From positions 62,001 to 126,000 of the forward strand of contig JACKLU010000004.1 in NCBI GenBank assembly GCA_024235735.1: a DNA stretch of 64,000 bases. The letters are read 5' to 3'. A program made the translations under genes and the position numbers. Origin of the DNA: Burkholderiales bacterium. Lineage in GTDB: Bacteria; Pseudomonadota; Gammaproteobacteria; Burkholderiales; Nitrosomonadaceae. How positions within the stretch are numbered: position 1 is the stretch's first letter; every line of letters starts with the position of its first letter. The notes under the pieces are model-generated. The model was not told where the DNA came from. It searched no databases and worked only from the letters and a program-made list of their open reading frames with translations. Positions 1-9,564 of the stretch are shown here, piece by piece.

Positions 1-50
1 TACAGCAAAGCATTCCTGGTTATACCAGCATTTATTAATTTTTTGCCGCA

Positions 51-1472
51 ATGTCAGAAAAAATCTACCTCAGTCTGTTTACCGGATTTCTGTTATTGTT
101 TTCATCAGCGCTTGCCGCTGAAATAACCGCGGGTGAAACGGAAGATAAAGCGATCGAAACACACAGCGATGAGAGCGTAACGCCAGATACACGCAAAGCG
201 GTCACCATGCAGCAACTGCTTCAGTCTTCTGCCGCGCCGGGCAGAAAAGCCTTGCTGGATCAAATTGTGGCCATCGTCAATGAGGAAGTCATCACGCTGA
301 ATGAGCTGGATAGTGCTGTTGCTACTGCAAGAAGAAACCTGCTTCAACAGGGCATAGAACCGCCCGAGCTGAATTCCCTGCAAAACCAGGTGCTCGAAAC
401 ACTCATCCTGAAATCAATACAGCTTCAGCATGCCAAAGAAATCGGCATGTCAGTCAGTGACAGCGAGCTGGATGAAACCATTCGCCGTATCGCCGATGAA
501 AATCAACTGTCCTTGCAGGCGTTCTATGCTGTTCTTGAAGAAGATGGCATCAGTTTTAGTAAATTCCGGCAGGATATACGTAATGAAATAATTATGGCTC
601 GATTAAAAGAGCGCCAGATCAGTAGTCAGGTCAATGTCACCGAAGGCGAAATCGACAATTTTCTGCGTACTCAGGAAACATCCGGGAGCAGTGATGAAGA
701 ATATCTGCTGGCGCATATTTTCATTTCTGTGACGGAGCATATGGACAACCTGAAGATTCTCGAAAGAAGCCGCCGCGCGGAGGATGCGCTTGAGAAACTG
801 CGGAGTGGCGCGGACTTCTCCCATGTTGCCGCGGAATTTTCCGAGGCGCCCGACGCCATGAGCGGCGGTATTCTCGACTGGCGGCCCATGGCGCAGATGG
901 GACCCACATTTGCTCAGCTGCTTTCGCCATTAGACATCGGCGAAATCACACCGGTAGTGGAGAGTCCCAATGGATTCCATATTTTTAAATTGCTCGACCG
1001 CCGGAAATTGGAAAACCGGTCAGTGATCATCGATCAGACGCGCGCGCGCCATATTCTCGTCAAAGTCAGTGAGCTAACCTCGGAAAGTGACGCAAAGGAG
1101 CAGATTATCGATCTTAAAAGACGTATCGATAATGGTGAGAATTTTGCCGAACTTGCCAAGCTCTACTCCGAGGACGGTAGTGCTTCATCGGGCGGCGATC
1201 TGGGTTGGTTATCCCCCGGTAATACCGTACCGCCATTTGAGAAAGCCATGGATGCACTGTTGCCAGGCCAGATCAGCGAGCCGGTGCAAACGCAGTTTGG
1301 CTGGCATTTAATCCAGGTTACTGAGCGCCGTACTCAGGACGTCAGTGATGAAAAGCAGCGCGAAAATGCCCGGCAGGCTATCCGTTCACGAAAAGCTGAA
1401 GTCGTCATTCAGGAAATGCTGCGCCAGCTGCGCGATCAGGCCTACGTTGAGTACTTGGCTGAAGATGTTTGA
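51..1472 (+). CDS. surA: Periplasmic chaperone / peptidyl-prolyl isomerase SurA
   Basis: SurA folds outer-membrane proteins in the periplasm. An N-terminal signal peptide (about residues 1-22, ending SALAA) is followed by a Ser/Thr/Glu-rich linker and the SurA N-terminal chaperone domain (about 70-200, with DQIVAIVNEEVITLNELD). Two parvulin-type rotamase domains follow (about 215-320 and 330-435, the second with ARHILVK and DGSASSGGDLGW). At 473 residues it is somewhat longer than the E. coli protein because of the linker. It lies 22 bases before pdxA, in the classic (lptD-)surA-pdxA-rsmA order; lptD would lie just outside the window. The ATG start gives a good signal peptide. Confidence 0.96.
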   Translation: MSEKIYLSLFTGFLLLFSSALAAEITAGETEDKAIETHSDESVTPDTRKAVTMQQLLQSSAAPGRKALLDQIVAIVNEEVITLNELDSAVATARRNLLQQGIEPPELNSLQNQVLETLILKSIQLQHAKEIGMSVSDSELDETIRRIADENQLSLQAFYAVLEEDGISFSKFRQDIRNEIIMARLKERQISSQVNVTEGEIDNFLRTQETSGSSDEEYLLAHIFISVTEHMDNLKILERSRRAEDALEKLRSGADFSHVAAEFSEAPDAMSGGILDWRPMAQMGPTFAQLLSPLDIGEITPVVESPNGFHIFKLLDRRKLENRSVIIDQTRARHILVKVSELTSESDAKEQIIDLKRRIDNGENFAELAKLYSEDGSASSGGDLGWLSPGNTVPPFEKAMDALLPGQISEPVQTQFGWHLIQVTERRTQDVSDEKQRENARQAIRSRKAEVVIQEMLRQLRDQAYVEYLAEDV

Positions 1473-1494
1473 ATCCAATCACCGTTTAAGCTGA

Positions 1495-2517
1495 ATGACA
1501 ACCGAATCTCTGCCAACGATTGTGGTTACCACCGGTGAGCCTGCCGGTATCGGCCCGGACATCTGTCTTCAGGCAGCGCAACACCCCTTCGATTGCAGAC
1601 TGGTTTTTATGGCTGACCGTGACTTGCTGAAAGCACGCGCCGAAACATTGCGGATCACGGTGCAGCTTGCTGATCACGCTGCAATTCCGCCGGAGCGGCA
1701 TCAACCAGGGTGCTTGTATGTTCATCATGTTCCCTTGGCCCGGAAGGTCGAGGCAGGTGTTTTAAATCCAGCCAATGCGGCATACGTTACTGCCTTGTTG
1801 CGGCAAGCCGTTATCGGGTGTTGCGGCAAGCAGTATGACGCCATGGTTACTGCGCCGGTGCATAAAGGCATTATCAATGATGCCGGCATCCCATTCACCG
1901 GACACACCGAATATCTGGCTGAATTCACGCACAGCCGGGTCGTCATGATGCTTATCGGTGGCGGCATGCGTGTTGCGCTGGCAACAACACATTTGCCGCT
2001 CAAGGATGTGGCTGCGGCAATTACCGCCGAAAACCTGGAAAATAAACTACGCATCATCCATCATGACTTGATTGTCCGTTTCGCACTCTCCCGTCCCCGG
2101 ATCGCTGTCGCCGGACTGAATCCGCATGCTGGCGAATCTGGACATCTGGGGCGCGAAGAAATCGATATCATCATTCCCGTGCTGGAAAAGTTGCGTGGCG
2201 AAGGTATGCAGCTGAGCGGCCCGTTGCCGGCTGACACACTGTTTAATCCGCATCAGCTTGCGCAGTATGATTGCATATTGGCCATGTTTCATGATCAGGG
2301 TTTGCCGGTTCTGAAACACGCCAGTTTTGGCGCAGGTGTCAATGTTACCCTAGGATTGCCGATCATCCGCACTTCGGTTGATCATGGCACGGCGCTGGAT
2401 CTGGCCGGTACCGGAAGAGCAGATGCAGGAAGTCTCATCACTGCAATTCAGACAGCGATTGAGCTCGTACAAAACACTATACAGACTGACATACACGGCC
2501 ATACCGGCGATGGTTGA
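1495..2517 (+). CDS. pdxA: 4-hydroxythreonine-4-phosphate dehydrogenase PdxA
   Basis: PdxA is the NAD-dependent dehydrogenase of the DXP-dependent pyridoxal phosphate pathway. It oxidises 4-phosphohydroxy-L-threonine, which then decarboxylates to 3-amino-1-hydroxyacetone phosphate. Visible family signatures are TTGEPAGIGPD near the N-terminus, TAPVHKGIINDAGIPFTGHT, GLNPHAGESGHLGREE, MFHDQGLPVLK and LGLPIIRTSVDHGTA; these carry the metal-binding histidines. The length of 340 residues is normal. The stop overlaps the rsmA start by 8 bases, suggesting translational coupling. Confidence 0.96.
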   Translation: MTTESLPTIVVTTGEPAGIGPDICLQAAQHPFDCRLVFMADRDLLKARAETLRITVQLADHAAIPPERHQPGCLYVHHVPLARKVEAGVLNPANAAYVTALLRQAVIGCCGKQYDAMVTAPVHKGIINDAGIPFTGHTEYLAEFTHSRVVMMLIGGGMRVALATTHLPLKDVAAAITAENLENKLRIIHHDLIVRFALSRPRIAVAGLNPHAGESGHLGREEIDIIIPVLEKLRGEGMQLSGPLPADTLFNPHQLAQYDCILAMFHDQGLPVLKHASFGAGVNVTLGLPIIRTSVDHGTALDLAGTGRADAGSLITAIQTAIELVQNTIQTDIHGHTGDG

Positions 2518-3301
2518 TGATGTCCGTCATAGAGCCAGAAAACGCTTTGGCCAGAATTTTCTGGTCGATCGTCAGGTTATTGCCGCCATTATCAGCGCAA
2601 TACATCCGCAACCTAAAGACAATCTCGTTGAAATTGGCCCGGGATTAGGCGCGCTAACAACCCCGCTGCTGCGACTACTTAATCATCTTACGGTTATCGA
2701 AATAGATCGCGATATCGTTGCGCAATTGCAGCGCGACCATTCACAGGACAAGCTCACCATTCATTCCATCGATGCATTGAAATTTGATTTTTCGGCATTG
2801 GGCGGCGATCAGCGCATTGTGGGCAATCTGCCTTACAACATCTCGACTCCGCTGCTTTTTCATCTCAGCCGATTTTGTACCTATATCCGGGATATGTATT
2901 TCATGCTGCAAAAAGAAGTCGTCGAACGCATGGTGGCGGAACCGTCGACATCCAGCTACGGCCGTCTGTCCGTCATGCTGCAATATCGCTTTGCAATGGA
3001 ACAAATTTTTACCGTTCCGCCTGAATCCTTCCGTCCTGTTCCCAAGATTGAATCGGCTATCGTCGTCATGCGGCCGCTCAATAAAAATGCGCCGGTTGCC
3101 AACGATGAAGCGCTATTTTCCCGGATTGTTACCGCGGCATTTTCACAAAGACGCAAAACGCTGCGCAATACATTGTCAGCCTATCTCAGGGGGGAAGACT
3201 TTAACTGTCTCGCTATTGATGCAAATCTACGCGCAGAAAATCTTACTGTCCGGCAGTATGTCAGTATTGCTGATTATTGCTTGTCTCGATCACATAAGTA
3301 A
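2510..3301 (+). CDS. rsmA: 16S rRNA dimethyladenosine transferase RsmA (KsgA)
   Basis: RsmA dimethylates the two adjacent adenosines in the 3' terminal helix of 16S rRNA during small-subunit maturation. Signatures are RKRFGQNFLVD at the N-terminus, the SAM-binding VEIGPGLGALT, and the catalytic NLPYNIS. I take the ATG at 2510 (263 residues). The frame stays open further upstream, but that part lies inside pdxA and shows no family sequence, whereas MVDDVRHRARKRFGQ is a typical family start. It is the last gene of the surA-pdxA-rsmA run and converges on guaA. Confidence 0.95.
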   Translation: MVDDVRHRARKRFGQNFLVDRQVIAAIISAIHPQPKDNLVEIGPGLGALTTPLLRLLNHLTVIEIDRDIVAQLQRDHSQDKLTIHSIDALKFDFSALGGDQRIVGNLPYNISTPLLFHLSRFCTYIRDMYFMLQKEVVERMVAEPSTSSYGRLSVMLQYRFAMEQIFTVPPESFRPVPKIESAIVVMRPLNKNAPVANDEALFSRIVTAAFSQRRKTLRNTLSAYLRGEDFNCLAIDANLRAENLTVRQYVSIADYCLSRSHK

Positions 3302-3390
3302 TGTGAATTGCGTCCGGCACAATCCGGTAGCGAAATCAGGTACAGCCAGAAACGCATTGACGCGAGTCTGGATGTTTTTCAATATAGGGA

Positions 3391-4953
3391 TCATTCCCAT
3401 TCAATTGTGGCGGGCGGCTTTCCGGATATATCGTAAACCACACGATTGATGCCGCGGATTTCGTTGATGATGCGGTTGGATACCTTGCCCAGCAGAGCGT
3501 ATGGTAACTCGGCCCAGTTGGCGGTCATGAAGTCTTGTGTTTGCACGGCGCGCAACGCGATGACATATTCATACGTCCTGCCGTCCCCCATGACGCCGAC
3601 GGATTTGACCGGAATGAAAACGGCAAAGGCCTGTGCGGTTTTCTCATACCAGTCGGAGCTTTGCAGTTCTTCAATAAAGATCCTGTCGGCTTGCCTGAGC
3701 AATTCGGCGTATTCGTATTTGACTTCGCCTAGAATGCGTACACCCAGTCCAGGACCGGGGAAGGGATGGCGGAAAACCATTTCACGCGGCAGGCCGAGTG
3801 CAAGGCCGAGTTCACGCACTTCATCTTTGAACAGTTCACGCAGGGGTTCAAGCAGTTTCAGGCGCAGGGTTTCCGGCAGCCCGCCGACGTTGTGATGCGA
3901 TTTGATGGTGTTGGCTTTTTTGGTTTTTGCGCCTGCCGATTCGATGACGTCGGGATAAATAGTACCTTGCGCGAGCCATTGAACATCGGTGATTTTCGCT
4001 GATTCGGCCTGAAAGACTTCGACGAATTCACGGCCGATGATGCGCCGTTTGTCTTCCGGGTCGGTCACGCCCTGCAACTGGTTGAAAAAATTCCGGCTGG
4101 CGTCGACATGGATGACTTTGACGGATAAATGGCTGGCGAAAGTATCCATCACCTGTTTCGCTTCGCCCGCGCGCAGCAGACCGTTATCGACGAATACGCA
4201 GGTCAGTTGGTCGCCGATGGCGCGGTGAATCAAGGCCGCCGCGACGGAGGAATCGACACCACCCGACAATCCGAGAATCACGCGCTCGCGACCGACTGTG
4301 GTGCGGATTTTGTCGACTGCTTCTTCGATATAGCCGGGCATGTTCCAGTCGTGTCCCAGATTGCAGATGCCGTGCACGAAGCGGTCAATGATGGCTTTGC
4401 CCTGCGGCGTATGAGTGACTTCTGGATGAAACTGTATGCCGTAGAACCGGCGGTTGTCGTCGGCCATGGCGGCAATCGGCGTCGCCGCGTTGGAAGCCAT
4501 GATTTCGAATCCTTCCGGCAAGGTTTCAACCTTGTCGCCGTGGCTCATCCAGGCTTCCAGTATGGGACGACCATCACTATCCATGCGATCACGGATATCG
4601 CTGAACAGTGCGCCATGTCCGTCGGAATAGATTTCGGCGTAACCGAATTCGCGCACTTTGGCGTTTTCGACACGTCCGCCGAGCTGCGCGGCCATGGTCT
4701 GCATGCCGTAACAGATGCCCAGCACTGGAACACCGAGTTCAAAGACAATCTGCGGGGCACGCGGTGTTTCCTCTTCGGTCACGGAAGCGGGGCCTCCGGA
4801 CAGTACGATACCCTGCGGCGCAAATGCGGCGATGAATTCCGGCGTTACGTCATAAGGATGCAGTTCGCAATAAACATGGGCTTCGCGGATGCGCCGCGCA
4901 ATAAGCTGCGTATATTGGGAGCCGAAGTCCAGGATAAGGATTTTCTGGTGCAT
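3391..4953 (-). CDS. guaA: GMP synthase (glutamine-hydrolysing)
   Basis: GuaA converts XMP to GMP using ATP and the amide nitrogen of glutamine. The N-terminal class I glutamine amidotransferase domain (about 1-195) shows the nucleophile Cys81 in GICYGMQ and the His/Glu pair in FHPEVTHTP. The ATP-pyrophosphatase domain follows, with its P-loop in LGLSGGVDSSVAA. The C-terminal dimerisation domain ends in the family-typical GKPPATIEWE. The length of 520 residues is normal. It lies 21 bases downstream of guaB and is very likely co-transcribed with it as the last two steps of GMP synthesis. Confidence 0.97.
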   Translation of the reverse strand: MHQKILILDFGSQYTQLIARRIREAHVYCELHPYDVTPEFIAAFAPQGIVLSGGPASVTEEETPRAPQIVFELGVPVLGICYGMQTMAAQLGGRVENAKVREFGYAEIYSDGHGALFSDIRDRMDSDGRPILEAWMSHGDKVETLPEGFEIMASNAATPIAAMADDNRRFYGIQFHPEVTHTPQGKAIIDRFVHGICNLGHDWNMPGYIEEAVDKIRTTVGRERVILGLSGGVDSSVAAALIHRAIGDQLTCVFVDNGLLRAGEAKQVMDTFASHLSVKVIHVDASRNFFNQLQGVTDPEDKRRIIGREFVEVFQAESAKITDVQWLAQGTIYPDVIESAGAKTKKANTIKSHHNVGGLPETLRLKLLEPLRELFKDEVRELGLALGLPREMVFRHPFPGPGLGVRILGEVKYEYAELLRQADRIFIEELQSSDWYEKTAQAFAVFIPVKSVGVMGDGRTYEYVIALRAVQTQDFMTANWAELPYALLGKVSNRIINEIRGINRVVYDISGKPPATIEWE

Positions 4954-4974
4954 GAATGTGCGTGTGCGAGCGAT

Positions 4975-6438
4975 TTATTTGACGTGGTAGTTGGGCGCTT
5001 CTTTGGTGATCTGGACATCGTGAACATGCGATTCGCGCACGCCGGCGGAGGTGATCTCGACAAACTCTGCTTTTTCGTGCATTTCGGCGATACTAGCACA
5101 ACCGAGATAACCCATGCTCGACCGCACGCCGCCCATCAATTGATGTATTACTGCGGCGATGCTGCCTTTAAAAGGAACGCGGCCTTCTACGCCTTCCGGC
5201 ACGAGCTTGTCATTGTTTTTTTGTTCTTTTTCTTGAAAATAACGGTCGCTGGAACCTTGCTGCATGGCGGAAAGCGAACCCATGCCGCGATAACTTTTGT
5301 AGGAACGGCCCTGATACAGCTCGATTTCACCGGGGGATTCGGTTGTTCCGGCTAGCAGACCGCCAAGCATGACCAGGTTGGCGCCTGCTGCAAGCGCCTT
5401 GGCGATATCGCCCGAATAGCGGATGCCGCCATCCGCGATCACGGGTATGCCTGTTCCTTGCAATGCTTCCGAAACATTGTGAATGGCGGTGATCTGAGGC
5501 ACGCCCACGCCGGCGACAACACGCGTGGTACAGATCGATCCCGGTCCGATGCCGACTTTAACCGCATCGGCGCCGTTGTCCACCAAGGCGCGAGCGGCAT
5601 CGGCCGTTGCAATGTTGCCGCCGATGACCTGAATGTCGGGATAATTTCTCTTGATCCAGCTGACGCGATCCAGCACGCTTTGTGAGTGACCATGCGCGGT
5701 ATCAACCACGATGACATCTACCCCCGCCCTGACCAAAGCATCTGCGCGTTCCTCGCTACCTTCGCCGACGCCGATCGCAGCACCGACGCGCAGCCGTTCC
5801 TGATCATCCTTGCAAGCCAAGGGGTGTTCGGCCATTTTGGTAATATCCTTGACGGTAATCAAGCCACGCAGATCGAATGCGTCGTTGACGACCAGCAGAC
5901 GTTCCAGACGGTGTTTGTGCAGCAGATTGATGGCTTCTTCACGGCTGGCGTTTTCACTGACCGTAACCAGCCGTTTTTTTGGGGTCATGATATTTTTGAC
6001 AGGCTGATCCAGGTTCGTTTCAAAGCGCAGATCGCGGTTGGTGACGATGCCCACCACTTTCTTGCCATTGACGACAGGCAGACCGGAAATATGATGTGTC
6101 CGGATCACATCCAGCACTTCACGTACGGTCATGTTTTGCGGGATGGTAATCGGATCCTTGACGACGCCGCTTTCGAAGCGTTTGACTTTGGCCACCTGGG
6201 CAGCTTGCTGTTCGATGGACATGTTCTTGTGCAGGATACCGATGCCGCCTTCCTGGGCGATGGCAATGGCAAGCTGCGCCTCGGTTACGGTATCCATTGC
6301 CGCCGATGCAAGCGGAATATGCAAGGAAATGGTGCGTGTAAGCTGGGTCGCGAGACTGACGTCACGTGGCAGAACCGAGGAATGGGCAGGAATCAGCAAA
6401 ACATCATCAAAGGTGAGCGCTTTTTGAATTAACTGCAT
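4975..6438 (-). CDS. guaB: Inosine-5'-monophosphate dehydrogenase
   Basis: GuaB oxidises IMP to XMP with NAD+, the committed step of GMP synthesis. The TIM barrel begins LTFDDVLLIPAHSSVLP and is interrupted by two CBS domains (about residues 95-200). The catalytic loop cysteine lies in GPGSICTTRVVAGVG and the flap in RYFQEKEQKNNDKLVPEG. I use the ATG at 6438 (487 residues, the usual family length) with AAGGA 12 bases upstream. A TTG 27 bases earlier would add a short non-conserved peptide. First gene of the guaBA operon. Confidence 0.96.
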   Translation of the reverse strand: MQLIQKALTFDDVLLIPAHSSVLPRDVSLATQLTRTISLHIPLASAAMDTVTEAQLAIAIAQEGGIGILHKNMSIEQQAAQVAKVKRFESGVVKDPITIPQNMTVREVLDVIRTHHISGLPVVNGKKVVGIVTNRDLRFETNLDQPVKNIMTPKKRLVTVSENASREEAINLLHKHRLERLLVVNDAFDLRGLITVKDITKMAEHPLACKDDQERLRVGAAIGVGEGSEERADALVRAGVDVIVVDTAHGHSQSVLDRVSWIKRNYPDIQVIGGNIATADAARALVDNGADAVKVGIGPGSICTTRVVAGVGVPQITAIHNVSEALQGTGIPVIADGGIRYSGDIAKALAAGANLVMLGGLLAGTTESPGEIELYQGRSYKSYRGMGSLSAMQQGSSDRYFQEKEQKNNDKLVPEGVEGRVPFKGSIAAVIHQLMGGVRSSMGYLGCASIAEMHEKAEFVEITSAGVRESHVHDVQITKEAPNYHVK

Positions 6439-6632
6439 AGTAGGTAACTGTCCTTTGCAAAGCAATATTATATCGAAATCATATGATTTTTTTGTGGTAA
6501 TTCATTGCCGGAGCGGTGCGAATGCCATTTTTTGCTGGCAGCAGACTTATACTGTAGCGCTTTTATCCGTAAGTAATACTGATAATTTTATATTATTTAC
6601 CCTTTGATTATAGATGCTTTTGGAGATGAAAA

Positions 6633-7103
6633 ATGCGTTATCTGGTAGCTACAATTTTATTCATGTCATGCAATTTGTCAGTACACGCGCAAATTTATAA
6701 ATGGATTGATGAAAACGGTAAGACACAGTATGCGGATCAACCGCCACTTTCAGGTCAGATTCGTAATGAACAGCGATTAAGAATCAACTCTGCGCCGGTA
6801 CCGGTTACATTTTCGGGCAAGGCGGATGAAGAAGATCCAGCCAAGTCCAAAACCCTGAGCGATGAAAAATCCGAGTATGAAAAACGCCGTCAGGAGCGGC
6901 AACAGAAAGCAATAGAGAAAAAAACAACACTCGCTGAAAACAAGCAGAAATGCATTGACGCACAAAGCAGATTAAGGTTATTTTTGGAATCGCCGCGTCT
7001 GCGGATGCCGGATGGCGAGGGTGGTCTGGCTTATGTTGATGATAATGTGCGTGAACAGAAAATCAATGAAGCGAATCAGGCCGTGACGACGTATTGCAAA
7101 TAA
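6633..7103 (+). CDS. Secreted DUF4124-domain protein
   Basis: A small exported protein of unknown function. The signal peptide (about residues 1-19, ending SVHA) leads directly into QIYKWIDENGKTQYADQPP, the hallmark of the DUF4124 domain common in beta- and gammaproteobacterial envelope proteins. The middle (about 65-110) is very rich in Lys, Glu, Arg and Gln and probably forms a charged helix. The C-terminus has two cysteines (KCIDAQ and TTYCK) that could pair in the periplasm. The ATG has GGAG 8 bases upstream. It stands alone between guaB and the FimV-like gene. Confidence 0.85.
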   Translation: MRYLVATILFMSCNLSVHAQIYKWIDENGKTQYADQPPLSGQIRNEQRLRINSAPVPVTFSGKADEEDPAKSKTLSDEKSEYEKRRQERQQKAIEKKTTLAENKQKCIDAQSRLRLFLESPRLRMPDGEGGLAYVDDNVREQKINEANQAVTTYCK

Positions 7104-7122
7104 CGAATTCGAACAATTATTT

Positions 7123-8166
7123 TTGTTGAAAACAAAAAATGAATTTCAATCGGCGGTCATTTACGGTTTGGTAAAACAAACCTTTTTAGTTTTTTTCGTC
7201 CTGTCTTTGTTATGCGCTGCATTCTTGAAGGCGGCGCAACCAGCACCGGAATCACCAGCTCATGGCCCGGTCACCGTTAAGCAACTGTTACAGCGCATTA
7301 TCGTGCTGGAGCATGGCCTGGAAGCAGAGTCGCGCGCTATCGCGGCGCTGAATGCGCATATAGCGCAGATCGAATCGCGGTATCTGGCGATCAAATCCGA
7401 TATTGAACAAAATGCGACACTTTACGCGCGTTTAACCGGAAGCCAATATACCGGTTTGTCGCGAAATCTTGCAGTAAGAGGAGTGCCGGAATCCTCTGCT
7501 GCTTTTCCGCCGGAAGACTCCGGCAAGACCGCTGAATACGGCGTTGCTTCATTACTGTTTTTGACGACTGGCGAAACGCTTGCCGCAGGCGGCTTTTTGG
7601 CGATTTTGCTGTTATTGCTTGTGCTGCAAATCTACCGCAAAAGACAGGAACGCGTTGCTAAGGCGGTAAGCGCATCCGGTTTTTCTGGAACGATTCGTTC
7701 GAATGGGCAAGATGAGATCAATAAAATACACCAGCAATCGCTGCAAAAACTGTTTGCGTTAAAGAAAGCGGCGCAAGGCGTTCAACTGAGTAACGAATCC
7801 GCCGAGGTGATCAGACAGGACTTGCATCAGCACAGTGCATTGGCTGGCAATGCAGGGCATTCGGCAATTGCCGATGCCCGGTCGCTATTGCAACTGGGAC
7901 GGCCGGAAATGGCTGTTCAACGGCTGGAGTCAACGCTGGCGAAAAATAGAGATTTCAAGCTGGGCTGGCAACTGCTCTTCAAGATTCTGCATGATCAGAA
8001 CATGAAAACCGCGTTCAGGAAAAATGCATTACGTTTCAGACGGTTTGAATACGAACATTTTCCTGAAATCTGGAGCAGGATACAGGCCTGGGGACATGCG
8101 CTTGAACCGGATGAACCGCTTTACATGAGCGCGCAGGAGAAGAAGCGGCGTTTCTTCTCCAACTAG
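7123..8166 (+). CDS. Membrane protein with FimV-like C-terminal region
   Basis: Not confidently named. An N-terminal hydrophobic stretch (about 18-36, signal or anchor) is followed by a coiled-coil-prone periplasmic segment. A strong transmembrane helix comes next (LAILLLLLVLQIY, about 165-180), then a cytoplasmic C-terminus. The end combines a TPR-like helix pair (ARSLLQLGRPEMAVQRLE) with IQAWGHALEPDEPLY, which resembles the end of FimV-family polar pilus and peptidoglycan proteins. No in-frame ATG lies near the start; TTG at 7123 or a later TTG are the options, so the start is uncertain. It lies 19 bases after the DUF4124 gene. Confidence 0.6.
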   Translation: MLKTKNEFQSAVIYGLVKQTFLVFFVLSLLCAAFLKAAQPAPESPAHGPVTVKQLLQRIIVLEHGLEAESRAIAALNAHIAQIESRYLAIKSDIEQNATLYARLTGSQYTGLSRNLAVRGVPESSAAFPPEDSGKTAEYGVASLLFLTTGETLAAGGFLAILLLLLVLQIYRKRQERVAKAVSASGFSGTIRSNGQDEINKIHQQSLQKLFALKKAAQGVQLSNESAEVIRQDLHQHSALAGNAGHSAIADARSLLQLGRPEMAVQRLESTLAKNRDFKLGWQLLFKILHDQNMKTAFRKNALRFRRFEYEHFPEIWSRIQAWGHALEPDEPLYMSAQEKKRRFFSN

Positions 8167-8244
8167 GCGGCTATTCTCGGGCAGCCTTCCCAGCCTTTTC
8201 GCGGTACGTTTCACTGGGGGGGATCGTCGCGGCTCTTTCCAGGG

Positions 8245-9390
8245 CTATTTCAGGGAAAGGCTTCTTAGCGCTTTGTCATGATCCCATTTACCATGAAACA
8301 GATGCCCTTTCCGGGTCGGGACGCGATCGCTGGTCCAAGTCAGGTATTTGCCGTCGGGCGTGAATACCGGCAAGCCATCAAATCCTGTTTTGTTGGTCAC
8401 GCGAACAGGCTCTTTTTCGCCGTCAATATCGACAATGTACAGCTCAAAATTGCGATGCCCGTGAAGGTTGGTCGAGAAAATAATGTACTTGTTGGATGGG
8501 TGATAAAAAGGCGCCCATGACAACGCTTTCAGGCTGGTGATTTGTTTCTGGTCGGAGCCGTCAATATTCATGGTGAATACTTCGGCTTCACGCCCGTTCG
8601 CGGAAAAACGCCGCCAGACAATGCGCTTGCCATCCGGGCTGAAAAAAGGACCGCCGTCATAGCTGTTGGTGTGCGTCAGTCGTTTTACGTTGGAGCCGTC
8701 CGCGTCCATGATATAAATATCGATCATCGAGGAGGGGTCTTTTTTGAATAACTCGGCCTCTTCTTCAGTCAACTCACCGGTATACGCCCGGCGGTTGGAA
8801 GCAAAAGCGATGGTTTTGCCATCTGGAGACCAGGATGCTTCCGCGTCGTAACCCATTGTGTTGGTCAGATTCCTGATGTTATTGCCTTCCAGGTCGGTTT
8901 CGTAAATATCGTAGTAGGCGTCGTAATCCCAGGCGTAGGACTTGCGTTCGCCGGATTTCCGCTGCTCAAGCTCTTCCGTCATTTTGGCTTTAGCGTCCGG
9001 ATCATCGTGGGTGGACGAGAATAACACCTTGTCTTCCCCGGGATGAAGCCACGAACAGGTTGTCTTGCCGGTGCCGGGCGAAACGCGGCGAATATCGCCA
9101 TCGCGCAGATTCTTCAGATAAATCTGATAGAAGGGATTTTCGTCGGCGACTTCCGCCTGATAGACCATCCATTGCTGGTCAGCACGATAATATGCCTCGC
9201 CAACACGTTTTTCCCGGTCAGTATCGGAAAGCAGAAAGTCATCCGTAATGAAGCCTTCCGCTGTGGCGCAAGTCGTCCATGCGAACAGGAGGGATGGTAA
9301 CAACAGTGCGGACAGTTGCCGTGATTGAGCAGCCACACGTCCTTCAGTATTCTTTTTGATGTGTCCGGTTTCAGTTTCAGTGATTGTCAT
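8245..9390 (-). CDS. TolB-like beta-propeller (PD40 repeat) exported protein
   Basis: A predicted six-bladed propeller built of WD40-like PD40 repeats. Repeated motifs of the type SWSPDGKTIAFASNR, FFSPDGKRIVWRRF and VFTPDGKYLTWTSDR recur along the chain, joined by DIYIMDADGSNVKRLT-type strands. This is the fold of the TolB C-terminal domain, but the TolB N-terminal domain is absent and no tol-pal genes are adjacent. It is therefore not called TolB. A hydrophobic stretch at about residues 26-44 suggests export with an unusually long N-region; a later start is possible. The function is probably protein or glycan binding in the periplasm. Confidence 0.75.
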   Translation of the reverse strand: MTITETETGHIKKNTEGRVAAQSRQLSALLLPSLLFAWTTCATAEGFITDDFLLSDTDREKRVGEAYYRADQQWMVYQAEVADENPFYQIYLKNLRDGDIRRVSPGTGKTTCSWLHPGEDKVLFSSTHDDPDAKAKMTEELEQRKSGERKSYAWDYDAYYDIYETDLEGNNIRNLTNTMGYDAEASWSPDGKTIAFASNRRAYTGELTEEEAELFKKDPSSMIDIYIMDADGSNVKRLTHTNSYDGGPFFSPDGKRIVWRRFSANGREAEVFTMNIDGSDQKQITSLKALSWAPFYHPSNKYIIFSTNLHGHRNFELYIVDIDGEKEPVRVTNKTGFDGLPVFTPDGKYLTWTSDRVPTRKGHLFHGKWDHDKALRSLSLK

Positions 9391-9564
9391 GAGTATATTC
9401 AGCCAGTGTTACACGATGTTCCACATTATAAACGCAGCTCGAAATAAACAATGCAAAAAATATTTCCTTACATTCCCATCCATGCTGTGTGAACATTTTC
9501 TGTTGACGCCTCGTCTTGTTTGAAATTCTGAAATCTTTGGGGGAGCCTTGGTGTAATAAAGGTG

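Noticed and set aside
4129..5355. Long open frame opposite guaA and guaB
   Set aside because: It is antisense to two well-supported conserved genes and shows no protein family features.
8245..9390. Calling the propeller protein TolB
   Set aside because: The TolB N-terminal domain is missing and there are no tolQRA or pal genes nearby; only the propeller repeats are shared.
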